Source of the DNA: Peptococcaceae bacterium
GTDB lineage: Bacteria; Bacillota; Peptococcia; DRI-13; PHAD01
NCBI GenBank assembly: GCA_024655825.1
Contig: JANLFJ010000027.1
Span: 1 to 42,655, forward strand
DNA length: 42,655 bases
Direction: 5' to 3'
A model generated the notes under the pieces. It was not told the DNA's origin, made no database searches, and worked only from the letters and a program-made list of their open reading frames with translations. Numbering within the stretch: the stretch's first letter is position 1; every line of letters begins with the position of its first letter. Both the position numbers and the translations under genes were made by a program. Below are positions 18,252 through 26,892 of this stretch, one piece after another.

Positions 18252-18917
18252 TTATTCATCAATAGCTTTAACTTGTCTAATAATCCTTGCAGGATTCCCT
18301 GCAACTACACAACATTCAGGTATATCATTAAGAACAACACTTCCCATACCCACCATAACATTATTACCTATAGAAATATTTCCGACAATCGTACTATTAG
18401 AACCAAGATAACACGACTCTCCTACATGAACTCCTCCTGAAACACAGACACCCGCAGCAATGCAAGTATAATCACCTATTACGTCATCATGACTTATTAC
18501 AGTATTGGGAAGAATTATCACATGGTTACCAATCACCACATTTGATGTAATACTTACATTTTGAAATACTACTACACCAGTTCCCAATTTTGTCATTTTT
18601 GATATAGATGCTGCCGGGTGGATTATTGTTTCAAATCTGTCTAAGGAAATACGAGTTTTACCTATAATTTTCCTTTTATTTAAATAATTCTGTGGGCTTC
18701 CAATCCCGTTAACAAAAACACAGTCGTTCATTTCATGAGCTATTTCCAATGGTCCGAGAATTCTCACGCCGTGTAGCAGTTTACCCCACTTATCAGGATT
18801 ATCATCAAGAAAACCAATACATTCGTATTTAGGTCCATATAATATATTAATTTCATACAGTGCATCTAAAATATCGATACAATTACCACCCGTGCCTAGG
18901 ATTACTATTTTTTTAAT
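18252..18917 (-). CDS. PglD/NeuD-type sugar O/N-acyltransferase with non-standard or disrupted start
   Basis: Left-handed beta-helix acetyltransferase. Residues encoded from 18767 to 18252 hold the hexapeptide repeats and the C-terminal VVAGNPARIIRQ. Reading upstream in the same frame gives the rest of the family's N-terminal Rossmann-like domain: KKIVILGTGG, YECIGFLDDN and GKLLHGVRILGP. No ATG, GTG or TTG begins this full-length form. It starts either at an ATT at 18917, in the exact position of the usual Met and 6 nt after a G-run, or at the ATG at 18933, which is out of frame by one base because of a run of eight Gs. A short product from the GTG at 18767 would lack the sugar-binding domain. 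The protein would acetylate an amino sugar with acetyl-CoA. Confidence 0.72.
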   Translation of the reverse strand: MKKIVILGTGGNCIDILDALYEINILYGPKYECIGFLDDNPDKWGKLLHGVRILGPLEIAHEMNDCVFVNGIGSPQNYLNKRKIIGKTRISLDRFETIIHPAASISKMTKLGTGVVVFQNVSITSNVVIGNHVIILPNTVISHDDVIGDYTCIAAGVCVSGGVHVGESCYLGSNSTIVGNISIGNNVMVGMGSVVLNDIPECCVVAGNPARIIRQVKAIDE

Positions 18918-18923
18918 TGCTTT

Positions 18924-18931
18924 CCCCCCCC
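18924..18931. repeat. Homopolymer of eight G (minus strand) at the acyltransferase start
   Basis: The run is eight C on the plus strand. The ATG at 18931-18933 (minus strand) overlaps its first G. With seven Gs this ATG would be in frame with the complete acyltransferase; with eight the frame reaches TAA within seven codons. Such tracts are classic slippage sites. The run may instead act as a G-rich ribosome binding site for the ATT codon at 18917. Confidence 0.6.
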
Positions 18932-19034
18932 ATCAGAATTATTGTTTGAAAGCTAATGGAAAAAGAGTAATCATTCAAATAAAATAAATTTCATATAAAA
19001 GTATGTTAATACCATATCGTCCCGTTATTTATAT

Positions 19035-20033
19035 TCATTCATTTTTCCTTGAAACAATAGTTATTCCGGAATCCTCTATATCCATATGTTCTATTGACAA
19101 TCCGGCTTCTTCACACCAGTTCTTTATTTCCTCGGGTGTATGTCTATGACAATTTAAAGGTCTATACCAGTCGAAATTAACATGGTTCATTTCTTCAAGA
19201 TTCCATTCAGGTCTATAATATGCTTTAAAAATATACCAGTAAAATAGCCGTTGTAAATCAATTTTTCCTGCCGGAATACCAAGATATGGCACATCCTCGG
19301 GTACATTAATCTCAACTTTTAATTCACCTAAAGTTTTTCCAAGCATTGTTAAGGGCATCAGGGCTTGCCACGCTTCTTCATTATTCATATTCTTTATATA
19401 TTCCCTTATATGATCGTCACAAAATTCACGAACAGGAGCTTTCTTTTTATAAACATAAAACATAAACCTTCCGCCGGATAATAATAACGAGGCCAAATAT
19501 TTAAACGACTTTTCTGTTGAATTAGTATGATGTAATACTCCTTCGGAAAAGATGATATCAAAAGTAGGACCTTCAAATGGCAGATTCATAAGATCAGCCT
19601 GCAAAAACTCCCCTTTAAGCCCCTTTTTTTCGAAAACTGAAGCGGCAATATCTATTGCCTCTGATATGTCCACTCCTAAATAGTTAATTTTATTAATGTA
19701 TTTTTCAAAAAGTAGTAAAGTCGAAAACCCGGAACCGCAACCTGCATCTAAAAACTTAGCTCCATCAAATAGATAATCATTAAGGAGGTTTTCGTCTCCC
19801 TTTAAATATCTTTGGATAAGCCATGCCTTATGAGCGTCTAGAACCACCTTAGAATCATATGACTTCCTTTTTCCCCATTTAAAAGCAAAGGCGTTTTTAG
19901 TTTGAGCCTGGTTATCAGAGTATATTTTTATTTGTCGTAATATCGCATTTTGTACTACATAATCAGTGGAAAGAATCCTAATTCTGTTTCCCTCATTTAA
20001 TCTATCCACCCCAAGAATCTTTGCCCAGTACAC
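19035..20033 (-). CDS. Class I SAM-dependent methyltransferase
   Basis: A 332-residue methyltransferase. I start it at the GTG at 20033, which is preceded by AGAGGTGA and lies 10 bp after asnB; a TTG at 20072 would overlap asnB and lacks a site. Motif I is LDAGCGSG (95-102), followed by GVDISEA, FLQADLMNLPFEG and SEGVLHHT, the usual Ubie/MT11-type order. The C-terminal 130 residues are extra and contain WYIFKAYYRPEWNLEEMNH. It probably methylates a sugar hydroxyl, amine or carboxyl in the glycan pathway. Coupling with asnB next to it hints at action on the same sugar, which is an inference. Confidence 0.8.
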   Translation of the reverse strand: MYWAKILGVDRLNEGNRIRILSTDYVVQNAILRQIKIYSDNQAQTKNAFAFKWGKRKSYDSKVVLDAHKAWLIQRYLKGDENLLNDYLFDGAKFLDAGCGSGFSTLLLFEKYINKINYLGVDISEAIDIAASVFEKKGLKGEFLQADLMNLPFEGPTFDIIFSEGVLHHTNSTEKSFKYLASLLLSGGRFMFYVYKKKAPVREFCDDHIREYIKNMNNEEAWQALMPLTMLGKTLGELKVEINVPEDVPYLGIPAGKIDLQRLFYWYIFKAYYRPEWNLEEMNHVNFDWYRPLNCHRHTPEEIKNWCEEAGLSIEHMDIEDSGITIVSRKNE

Positions 20034-20043
20034 TAAATCACCT

Positions 20044-21921
20044 CTATAAGTATTCTCTACACCAGTGCTCAAAGTTCAGTAACGACCAAATAAATAGTCT
20101 CCTATTATCTTTACCCTTCAAATGATCATCAACTAGCTTCTGTATTGAATCCCTGTCTAAAAACTCGTAGATACGAGCATTGCCATTGTAAATAATCCTT
20201 TTTACATATTCTATACTTTCTCCCCTAAACCAGGAAGCATCTGGGGCTGAAAATCCCTGTTTAATACCCTCGGTTATCTGTGCAGGGATATAACGTTCCA
20301 TAACTTTTCTTAAAATAAGTTTTCCATCTCTGGTTTTCTCAAAATACTTGTTTGTTTTAGGTCCTGGCTCATTTTCGTTTAACCTGACTATCTCGCCCAG
20401 ATTCTTTAATTTTAGAACTACTGGCACTTTAATTGCAAAATCCACTAGATCATTATCTAAAAAAGGTACCCTTGTTTCTAGGCCATGAGCCATACTAAGC
20501 TTGTCTTCCACTATCAACAATCCATGGAGAAATGTTTTTGCTTCAAAATATAAAGAGTGATTAATATAGTCTTCCGGTTTTGTTAATTTTTTGTTATGTT
20601 TCTGAAAAATGCTGCTGAAAATATCACGTGTCCAAATGTGTTTTACATCATTCCAGATTGGTAAAAACACATTCTTTATTTCTTTATTGGGTATTAACCT
20701 CTTCCAAAAACTATAATATTTATCAATGTAATTTTCAAAATCTTCATTTACAACGGCCCTATAATAGCGCCAAGGGTATCCGCCAAAAAGCTCGTCTCCC
20801 CCTGTTCCCGACAAAACAACCTTAACAAACTTAGAAGCAAGCTGTGATACGTAGTAATTTGGATAGCTTTGGCCAACGCGAGGCTCCTCGAGATGCCAGG
20901 CTAACTTGGATAAAACCCTTTCCATATCTCCTGCTTTCAATACCATTTCATAATGTTCTGTCTTAAAGAGGTAGGACATTAGTTCAGCTTTTTCTCTTTC
21001 GTCAAAACCCACTTCCAAACCGGACGCTGAATGAAGGTCAAACCCGCAGGTGAAGGTTTTAATGTATGGAAGCTGGCGGGCCGCCACTGCAGTAATGGAA
21101 CCAGAATCCATCCCACCACTTAAATACGAGCCAATTTCAACATCGCTGACCAGCTGTCGGTTGACCGCTTGAAGAAAGAGCCTGTCAAGTTCTTCCAAAT
21201 ATTCGTTTTCGCTTTTTGGTTTCTCTGGTTCATTAAAAAAGTAATCCCAATATTGAACTGGAGATAGCATGGTGTCGTTTTGTCCCAAACAAACAAACGC
21301 CCAATTGGCTGCAGGAAACAATTTTATCCCTTTTAACAATGTCTTATCAGTAAAAATATTTTGGAATGTAAAGTATTCCAACAAAGCCTCCAAGTCAAGT
21401 TCCCGTTTTACTTCCGGGTGAACAAGTATTGCCTTTTGTTCAGATGCAAAAATGAATTTTTGGTTTATAAAGCAATAATAGAGCGGCTTGATCCCATAAC
21501 GATCCCTTGCCAAAAACAATTCTTGCCTGGTCCTGTCCCAAATCGCAAAGGCAAACATCCCGTTAAACCTTTTTACACACTCAGGGCCCCATATTTTATA
21601 AGAATAAAGAACAACCTCTGTGTCTGTTTTTGAACGGAATTGGCATCCTAAGCTTTCCAGTTCCACCCTCAATTCCTGGTAATTATATATCTCGCCGTTG
21701 TAGACAATCACATAATTATTATCGTTGCTGGCCATGGGCTGATGGCCGGCCGGAGAAAGATCTATTATTGCCAAACGCCGGTGCCCAAGCCCTAAGAAAC
21801 TATCCGTATAAAAGCCTTCGCCATCTGGCCCCCTGTGAGCGATAGCATCGGTCATACGGCGAAGCAACACGGGCGATACAGGTTCTCCGTTAAGGTTAAA
21901 AACACCGGCTATGCCGCACAT
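20044..21921 (-). CDS. asnB: Asparagine synthase (glutamine-hydrolysing) family amidotransferase, second copy
   Basis: A 625-residue homologue of the protein at 2668-4572 with the catalytic Cys2 (MCGIAGVFN), RGPDG at 30-34, YNGEIYNY at 74-81 and the PP-loop SGGMDS at 268-273. GTGGDELFGGY follows in the synthetase domain. Two AsnB homologues in one glycan operon make simple asparagine synthesis unlikely; amidation of sugar carboxyl groups fits better with the uronic-acid genes just upstream. Its start is only 1 bp from the end of the aminotransferase gene, so it is in the same operon. Its AT-rich composition contrasts with the GC-richer genes on its upstream side. Confidence 0.9.
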   Translation of the reverse strand: MCGIAGVFNLNGEPVSPVLLRRMTDAIAHRGPDGEGFYTDSFLGLGHRRLAIIDLSPAGHQPMASNDNNYVIVYNGEIYNYQELRVELESLGCQFRSKTDTEVVLYSYKIWGPECVKRFNGMFAFAIWDRTRQELFLARDRYGIKPLYYCFINQKFIFASEQKAILVHPEVKRELDLEALLEYFTFQNIFTDKTLLKGIKLFPAANWAFVCLGQNDTMLSPVQYWDYFFNEPEKPKSENEYLEELDRLFLQAVNRQLVSDVEIGSYLSGGMDSGSITAVAARQLPYIKTFTCGFDLHSASGLEVGFDEREKAELMSYLFKTEHYEMVLKAGDMERVLSKLAWHLEEPRVGQSYPNYYVSQLASKFVKVVLSGTGGDELFGGYPWRYYRAVVNEDFENYIDKYYSFWKRLIPNKEIKNVFLPIWNDVKHIWTRDIFSSIFQKHNKKLTKPEDYINHSLYFEAKTFLHGLLIVEDKLSMAHGLETRVPFLDNDLVDFAIKVPVVLKLKNLGEIVRLNENEPGPKTNKYFEKTRDGKLILRKVMERYIPAQITEGIKQGFSAPDASWFRGESIEYVKRIIYNGNARIYEFLDRDSIQKLVDDHLKGKDNRRLFIWSLLNFEHWCREYL

Positions 21922-21922
21922 G

Positions 21923-23089
21923 TTATAGTCTCCTTAATGTTTCCAATACATGGTTATAGTCTTCTTCCGACATCTTGTTATGAAGAGGTAAAGCTATGCT
22001 GTACCTGTAAGCATCGCGAGAATTGGGGCATAAATCGTCGCTCAAGCCATACTTCTGTTTGTAATACCCCAGCATATGGACTGCCTGCGTGCCAACCCTG
22101 GACGATATCCCGTTCTCGAACAAGTACTTCAGCAGATCGTCGCGTGTCAGCGGGGCTTTTGTTTCGTCAACCCAGCAGACATAGGCCTGCCACGAATGAA
22201 CGCAACCTTCGGGCTTGGAAGGCGTTCTCAACCAGGTTATGCTTGACAGTTCACGGTCATAATATTGGGCCCATTTTTCTCTCTCCCGGATAAAACCGTC
22301 CACTTTTTCCAACTGGACAAGGCCTATAGCGCCCTGCAGGTCGGTCATCCGGTAGTTGTATCCGAGCAGGTTAAAGTCGGGCATGAGGTAAGGCGCGTTG
22401 TTGCCGTGGCGCTGTTCCTCGGAAATCGAGGCCCCATGATTGCGAAGGCAATTAATGATTTCAGCCAGTTGGGGATCGTTGGTCGCGCACATCCCTCCCT
22501 CGCCCGTAACCAGGACTTTGCGGGGATGGAACGAATAGCAACCCACGTCCCCGATGCTCCCGGCGCATTTTCCCTTGTATGACGCCCCGCTTGCGCAGGC
22601 GGCATCTTCTATGACCCGGAGGTCATATTCTCTTGCCAAATTCATGATTTCATCCATGTCGGCATAAAGTCCGAACAGATGAACCGGAATAATGGCCTTC
22701 ACCCTTACGCCTTTAGCCATAGTGTCTTTGATGGCTGCACGGGCGCTTTCCGGATCGATGTTGAAAGTCTCGGGAGCAATGTCGCAAAAAACCGGTATCC
22801 CGCCGCAATACTCAACCACATTGGCCGTAGCCACCCAGGTAAACGAAGGCACAACAACCGCATCGCCAGGTTGCACGCCGACTGCCAGGAGAGCAAGGTG
22901 CAACGCGGTAGTGCAACTGGTCGTAGCCAAGGCATACTTGACCCCGTGCCGCTCGGCGAATGCCTTTTCGAAGGCAGCCACTTTGGGTCCTTGTGTAAGC
23001 CAGCCGGTATCAATCGGCTCCCTTAAGGCGTCCCATTCTTCTTTGCCCATGCAAGGAGCGGCGATCTGAATTTGTTTCTGTTTACTCAT
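21923..23089 (-). CDS. DegT/DnrJ/EryC1/StrS family PLP aminotransferase
   Basis: A 388-residue sugar aminotransferase. The PLP lysine is K191 in GCYSFHPRKVLVTGEGG, PHLFG-like VHLFGLYADM precedes it, and EDAACASGA (161-169) holds the PLP-stacking Asp. It converts a keto nucleotide sugar to an amino sugar using glutamate. The protein aligns with PseC/PglE-like C4 enzymes as well as C3 enzymes, so regiochemistry is open. Its start overlaps the epimerase gene by 8 bp. Base composition is distinctly GC-richer than that of the genes further downstream. Confidence 0.88.
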   Translation of the reverse strand: MSKQKQIQIAAPCMGKEEWDALREPIDTGWLTQGPKVAAFEKAFAERHGVKYALATTSCTTALHLALLAVGVQPGDAVVVPSFTWVATANVVEYCGGIPVFCDIAPETFNIDPESARAAIKDTMAKGVRVKAIIPVHLFGLYADMDEIMNLAREYDLRVIEDAACASGASYKGKCAGSIGDVGCYSFHPRKVLVTGEGGMCATNDPQLAEIINCLRNHGASISEEQRHGNNAPYLMPDFNLLGYNYRMTDLQGAIGLVQLEKVDGFIREREKWAQYYDRELSSITWLRTPSKPEGCVHSWQAYVCWVDETKAPLTRDDLLKYLFENGISSRVGTQAVHMLGYYKQKYGLSDDLCPNSRDAYRYSIALPLHNKMSEEDYNHVLETLRRL

Positions 23090-24113
23090 CCGCTATTCCC
23101 GCTTCCTTCCTGCGCTGCTCTACCTCTGCCTTGTGGTTGTTTCGCCATTCGATGAGTCTTTTCAATCCTTCTTTCAAATCGACTTCGGCCTTATAACCTA
23201 TTTCCTTTTCAGCCTTTACCGGGCACCCAATACGGTTTTTTACAAAGGTGAGACCTGCCGGTTCATATTGTATTTTCAAATTTGACCCCGTGACAGCCAA
23301 GACCATTTTGGCAAGCTCCTTGATGCTTGTCCTGATGCCGGTCCCGACATTGTAAAACGTATCCGTAGTATCCGCTTTCATCGCGCAGACATTTGCCCTG
23401 CCGCAGTCGCCCACATATACAAAATCGTAGGTCTGGGAACCGTCGCCGTAAACAACCAGGGGCAGTCCCTTATCCAAGCGGTCAAGCATCTTCATGATCA
23501 CCGATACATATGTGCCGCGGTAATCCTGACGTGGTCCATAAACGTTCATGTAGCGGAGCCCCACATAATCAAAGGCCTTATCCGTGTTCTTGTATCTGTG
23601 GTACAAAGCCCTGCACATGTGTTCCCCGGCAATCTTCGTGGCTCCATAAAAATTGGTATTGTTATAGGGATGATCTTCCTTCATGGGTTCTTCGACGGCA
23701 TCCCCGTAAACTGATGCCGAAGAAGAGTAAACCAGCCTTTTAACGCCGTTGTTTATACACGCTTCCAGGACATTGAACGTACCGCCGATATTGACTTCAA
23801 ACGCCGAGCGGGGGAAATCATAACAATGGAGAAGCCAGAGCGCAGCAAAATGGAATACGCCGTCCACCCCTTTCATGGCGGCATTCAGAATGTCCCTGTG
23901 CAATATGTCGCCGCCGAATTCAAACACCTTCACTCTTGGGTCTTTCAAGGCTTTTTGCAGGTTTTCAACACGGCCTCGCGTGAAATTGTCATAGACGATA
24001 ATTTCCCCGACGTCTTCTTTGCACAATTCATCCACAGCGTGCGATCCGATCAGACCGGCCCCGCCGATTACCAAAAACCTTTTCCCTCTTATGTCCAAAT
24101 TCTTCTCCCCCAT
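23082..24113 (-). CDS. NAD-dependent epimerase/dehydratase (UDP-sugar 4-epimerase-like)
   Basis: A 343-residue extended SDR with the NAD loop GGAGLIG (17-23), D42 at the end of beta-2, SSSASVYGD (130-138) and the catalytic pair Y156/K160 in FYGATK. The sequence DPRVKVFEFGGDI and the FHFAALW block fit the UDP-glucose 4-epimerase/dehydratase group. It probably makes the keto or epimerised UDP-sugar used by the neighbouring aminotransferases. The ATG is 2 bp downstream of the WlbA-like gene end and the stop overlaps the DegT gene, so all are coupled. Confidence 0.87.
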   Translation of the reverse strand: MGEKNLDIRGKRFLVIGGAGLIGSHAVDELCKEDVGEIIVYDNFTRGRVENLQKALKDPRVKVFEFGGDILHRDILNAAMKGVDGVFHFAALWLLHCYDFPRSAFEVNIGGTFNVLEACINNGVKRLVYSSSASVYGDAVEEPMKEDHPYNNTNFYGATKIAGEHMCRALYHRYKNTDKAFDYVGLRYMNVYGPRQDYRGTYVSVIMKMLDRLDKGLPLVVYGDGSQTYDFVYVGDCGRANVCAMKADTTDTFYNVGTGIRTSIKELAKMVLAVTGSNLKIQYEPAGLTFVKNRIGCPVKAEKEIGYKAEVDLKEGLKRLIEWRNNHKAEVEQRRKEAGIADE

Positions 24114-24115
24114 TT

Positions 24116-25159
24116 CTATAGCGGCAGCACTATCATTTTTCTTTCCCGGTTAGATTTATAAATAGCCTCAATCAGTTCCAGCGACTTTCTACCTTCTCTC
24201 CCATCAGTGAGAGGGTTTTCCCCGTTTCTGAGAGAGTTTATGACATTCCTGTAATAAGCAACATGGCCGTAGCCGTACACGGAATCGGGATACGTGGCCG
24301 ATTCCTCCACAAGTCTATCGTCATCATGGTATTTGCTGAATTCCCAGTGAAGTATCTTATTGACAGCTATTCCCCCTATGCGCACCGTTCCCTTCTCACC
24401 GATTATCGTGATGGAACCTTCCAAATTCCTGGGATAGGTCAGCATCGTCACGTTGATGCTGGCTATCCCTCCCCTCCTGAATTTTAGAATCGCCACCCCC
24501 GTGTCTTCGGTTTCTATGTTGCGCGCCAGCGTATCCGCACAGGCCACTACCGATTCCACCGCGCCTCCCAGCCACTGGACCAGGTCTATATAGTGTGATG
24601 CCTGGTTGCAAAAGGCCCCTCCGTCAAACTCCCAGGTGCCGCGCCACTGCGCCTGGTCATAATACTCCTGGGGCCTTGTCCAAAGAACATTGGCGATGAT
24701 CATATAAATTTTACCGAATCTCCCTTCTTCTATCGCTTTCTTGACGAGCTGGATTGAAGGGTTCAACCGGTTTTGCATAACGACAAACAAGCGCACCTTA
24801 TTCTTATCGCAGGCTTTAATCAAATCATCAGCATCTTTGAGCCGGACTCCCATGGGTTTTTCCGACAGTACATGCTTGCCGTGTTCAGCCGCCATAATCC
24901 CGTGTTCCGGATGGAAACCGGAGGGCGTGCAGATGGTGATCATCTCTATATCGTCACGTTCCAGCATTTCTTCATACCTGGTCGTCCAAAAAGGAATATC
25001 GTATTTCTCAGCCGCCTGCCTGGCCCGCTCTTCAACTATATCGCAGCAGGCTACAATTTTTGCGTCGTTTTGTTTGCTAACCGCTTCAAAGTGGTTTTTC
25101 GCTATCCTGCCGCAGCCCACCAGCCCTATGCGCACCAAGTTCAACCGCCCCTCTTCCAA
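24116..25159 (-). CDS. wlbA: Gfo/Idh/MocA oxidoreductase, WlbA/WbpB type (UDP-GlcNAcA 3-dehydrogenase)
   Basis: A 347-residue NAD-dependent oxidoreductase. The Rossmann motif is GLVGCGRIA, the family EKP motif is at 100-102 (HVLSEKPMG), and the WEFDGGAFCNQASHYIDL block is the sugar-binding active site with the conserved His. In WlbA/WbpB the enzyme oxidises the C3 hydroxyl of UDP-GlcNAc uronic acid. That call rests on the adjacent aminotransferase and acetyltransferase that complete the WlbA-WlbC-WlbB route. The start is uncertain: TTG codons at the ORF start and 6-8 codons on, and a GTG, all lie near a GAGGGG site. Confidence 0.8.
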   Translation of the reverse strand: MEEGRLNLVRIGLVGCGRIAKNHFEAVSKQNDAKIVACCDIVEERARQAAEKYDIPFWTTRYEEMLERDDIEMITICTPSGFHPEHGIMAAEHGKHVLSEKPMGVRLKDADDLIKACDKNKVRLFVVMQNRLNPSIQLVKKAIEEGRFGKIYMIIANVLWTRPQEYYDQAQWRGTWEFDGGAFCNQASHYIDLVQWLGGAVESVVACADTLARNIETEDTGVAILKFRRGGIASINVTMLTYPRNLEGSITIIGEKGTVRIGGIAVNKILHWEFSKYHDDDRLVEESATYPDSVYGYGHVAYYRNVINSLRNGENPLTDGREGRKSLELIEAIYKSNRERKMIVLPL

Positions 25160-25195
25160 ATCATTCTTCTCTAATACGGCTGACTCGTCACAAAG

Positions 25196-26317
25196 TCAGC
25201 CCAGGAATTCCTTAATCGAGTCAACCACATAATTTATTTCTTCATCATTTAATTCCGGGTCTATGGGCAACGCCAAAACCCTTTGTGAGGCCGCCTCCGA
25301 TACCGGTAGGTCCCCCGGCCTGTACCCCAGCCCTTTGAAGCACTCCTGCAGATGAAGCGGCAAGGGATAATACACAGAGGTGCCAATTCCCTTTTTCTTT
25401 AAAAATTCGGCCAGCTTGTCCCTGTGGTCAACAGAAACAACGTACTGGTGAAAGACGTGGCCGTCTACAATCGCGGGACACGTAATCTTCCCCGCCAGCA
25501 CTTTTTCTTCAAATGCTTTATTATACAAGGAGGCGACCCTGCGTCTTTTCTTCGACCATTCCGGGAGGTATTTGAGTTTAACGTTGAGAACTGCCGCCTG
25601 GATGGTATCCAGCCTGCTGTTGTATCCCACAACGCTGTGATAATACTTCGGTTTCGAACCGTGGACCCTTAATACAGCTATCTTCTCAGCCAAAGCGTCG
25701 TCATTTGTCGCAACGAGGCCACCGTCTCCATAACAGCTCAAATTTTTCGTCGGGAAGAAGCTGAAACATCCTATGTCCCCTATAGAGCCGGCTTTTCTTT
25801 TTTGACCGCGGTAGTTAACATCTGCACCTATTGCCTGGCAAGCGTCCTCAATAACTTTTATTCCATATTTTTCGGCCAGGTCCATAAGTTTCTCCATGTT
25901 GCAGGGCAACCCGAAAAGGTGGACCGGGATTATCGCCTTTATTATTTCGCGGTTAATGATATCCTCAACCTGTTCCGGGTCAAGATTGTAGGAAACAGGG
26001 TTTATGTCGACGAACACCGGCTCGGCTCCCAGCCTGCAAACAGCTCCCGCCGTCGCGAAGAAAGTAAACGTCGGGACGATGACTTTGTCACCCTTGCCTA
26101 CTCCCAGCGCATGCAAAGAAAGGAGAAGGGCATCGGAGCCCGAAGCGACGCCCAGGGCGTGCTTGACTCTTAGGTATTCGGCGATGTTTTTCTCGAATTC
26201 ATTTACTTGCGGTCCCATAATGTAGCTGCCGTTTATTAAAACCGTTTCCACCGCCCTATCAATTTCCTTTTTAAGCTGTAAATACTGTCCGGCTAAGTTT
26301 AACAAGGGCACTTTCAT
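25196..26317 (-). CDS. wlbC: DegT-family aminotransferase, WlbC/WbpE type
   Basis: A 373-residue PLP aminotransferase with K191 in GCFSFFPTKNLSCYGDGG, GSDALLLSLHALG (60-72) and EDACQAIGA (157-165). These strings are those of WbpE/WlbC, which places an amino group at C3 of UDP-3-keto-GlcNAcA. The gene lies directly between the matching acetyltransferase (4-bp overlap) and the matching oxidoreductase, reproducing the three-step module. The pathway product would be UDP-GlcNAc(3NAc)A after acetylation. Family assignment is strong; the pathway is inferred from gene order. Confidence 0.85.
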   Translation of the reverse strand: MKVPLLNLAGQYLQLKKEIDRAVETVLINGSYIMGPQVNEFEKNIAEYLRVKHALGVASGSDALLLSLHALGVGKGDKVIVPTFTFFATAGAVCRLGAEPVFVDINPVSYNLDPEQVEDIINREIIKAIIPVHLFGLPCNMEKLMDLAEKYGIKVIEDACQAIGADVNYRGQKRKAGSIGDIGCFSFFPTKNLSCYGDGGLVATNDDALAEKIAVLRVHGSKPKYYHSVVGYNSRLDTIQAAVLNVKLKYLPEWSKKRRRVASLYNKAFEEKVLAGKITCPAIVDGHVFHQYVVSVDHRDKLAEFLKKKGIGTSVYYPLPLHLQECFKGLGYRPGDLPVSEAASQRVLALPIDPELNDEEINYVVDSIKEFLG

Positions 26318-26892
26318 TCTTCTACCTCTTTTATTTCAAGGTCACTAATCATTATGTACATTGACGCGCACTTCTTACAAATCGACTTCTTGCCTTCAAA
26401 ATTCAACTTTTCCCCGCACCTGCACACCCAACCTTTAAGGCCGGCCGGGTTGCCAAAAACAAGCCCATGATCCGGCACATCGGCGGTAACCACCGAACCG
26501 GCACCGATAAGGGCATATCGCCCAATAGTGTTACCGCACACAATGGTTGCATTCGCCCCAATACTGGCGCCTTTTTTAACTAGTGTCTTTTTGTATTCGC
26601 TTTTTCGTTCAATAAAGCTCCGTGGATTTATTACATTTGTGAACACCATGGACGGCCCGAGAAAAACGTCGTCCTCGCAAATGACTCCGGTATAAATCGA
26701 AACATTGTTTTGGACCTTGACGTTATTTCCCAAAATTACTCCCATGGCAATAAACACGTTTTGGCCGATATTGCAGTTTTCTCCTATCTTGCATTCTTTC
26801 ATAATATGCGAGAAATGCCATATCTTTGTATTTTTGCCTATCCGGCAGGGCTCGTCAACGTATGAAGATTCATGAACGAAATAATCCCTCAA
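26314..26892 (-). CDS. wlbB: UDP-3-amino-sugar N-acetyltransferase, WlbB/WbpD type
   Basis: A 192-residue hexapeptide-repeat acetyltransferase with a TTG start behind GGAGG. The repeats GKNTKIWHFSHI, IGENCNIGQNVFI and GASIGANATIVCGNTIG are typical of WbpD/WlbB, which acetylates the C3 amine of UDP-GlcNAc3NA. FGNPAGLKGWVCRCGEKL is the family's C-terminal hallmark. It is followed here by a second Cys pair (ICKKC), giving CRC-CKKC, a possible zinc site. The start overlaps the regulator's stop by 4 bp and the end overlaps the aminotransferase by 4 bp. Confidence 0.87.
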   Translation of the reverse strand: MRDYFVHESSYVDEPCRIGKNTKIWHFSHIMKECKIGENCNIGQNVFIAMGVILGNNVKVQNNVSIYTGVICEDDVFLGPSMVFTNVINPRSFIERKSEYKKTLVKKGASIGANATIVCGNTIGRYALIGAGSVVTADVPDHGLVFGNPAGLKGWVCRCGEKLNFEGKKSICKKCASMYIMISDLEIKEVEE

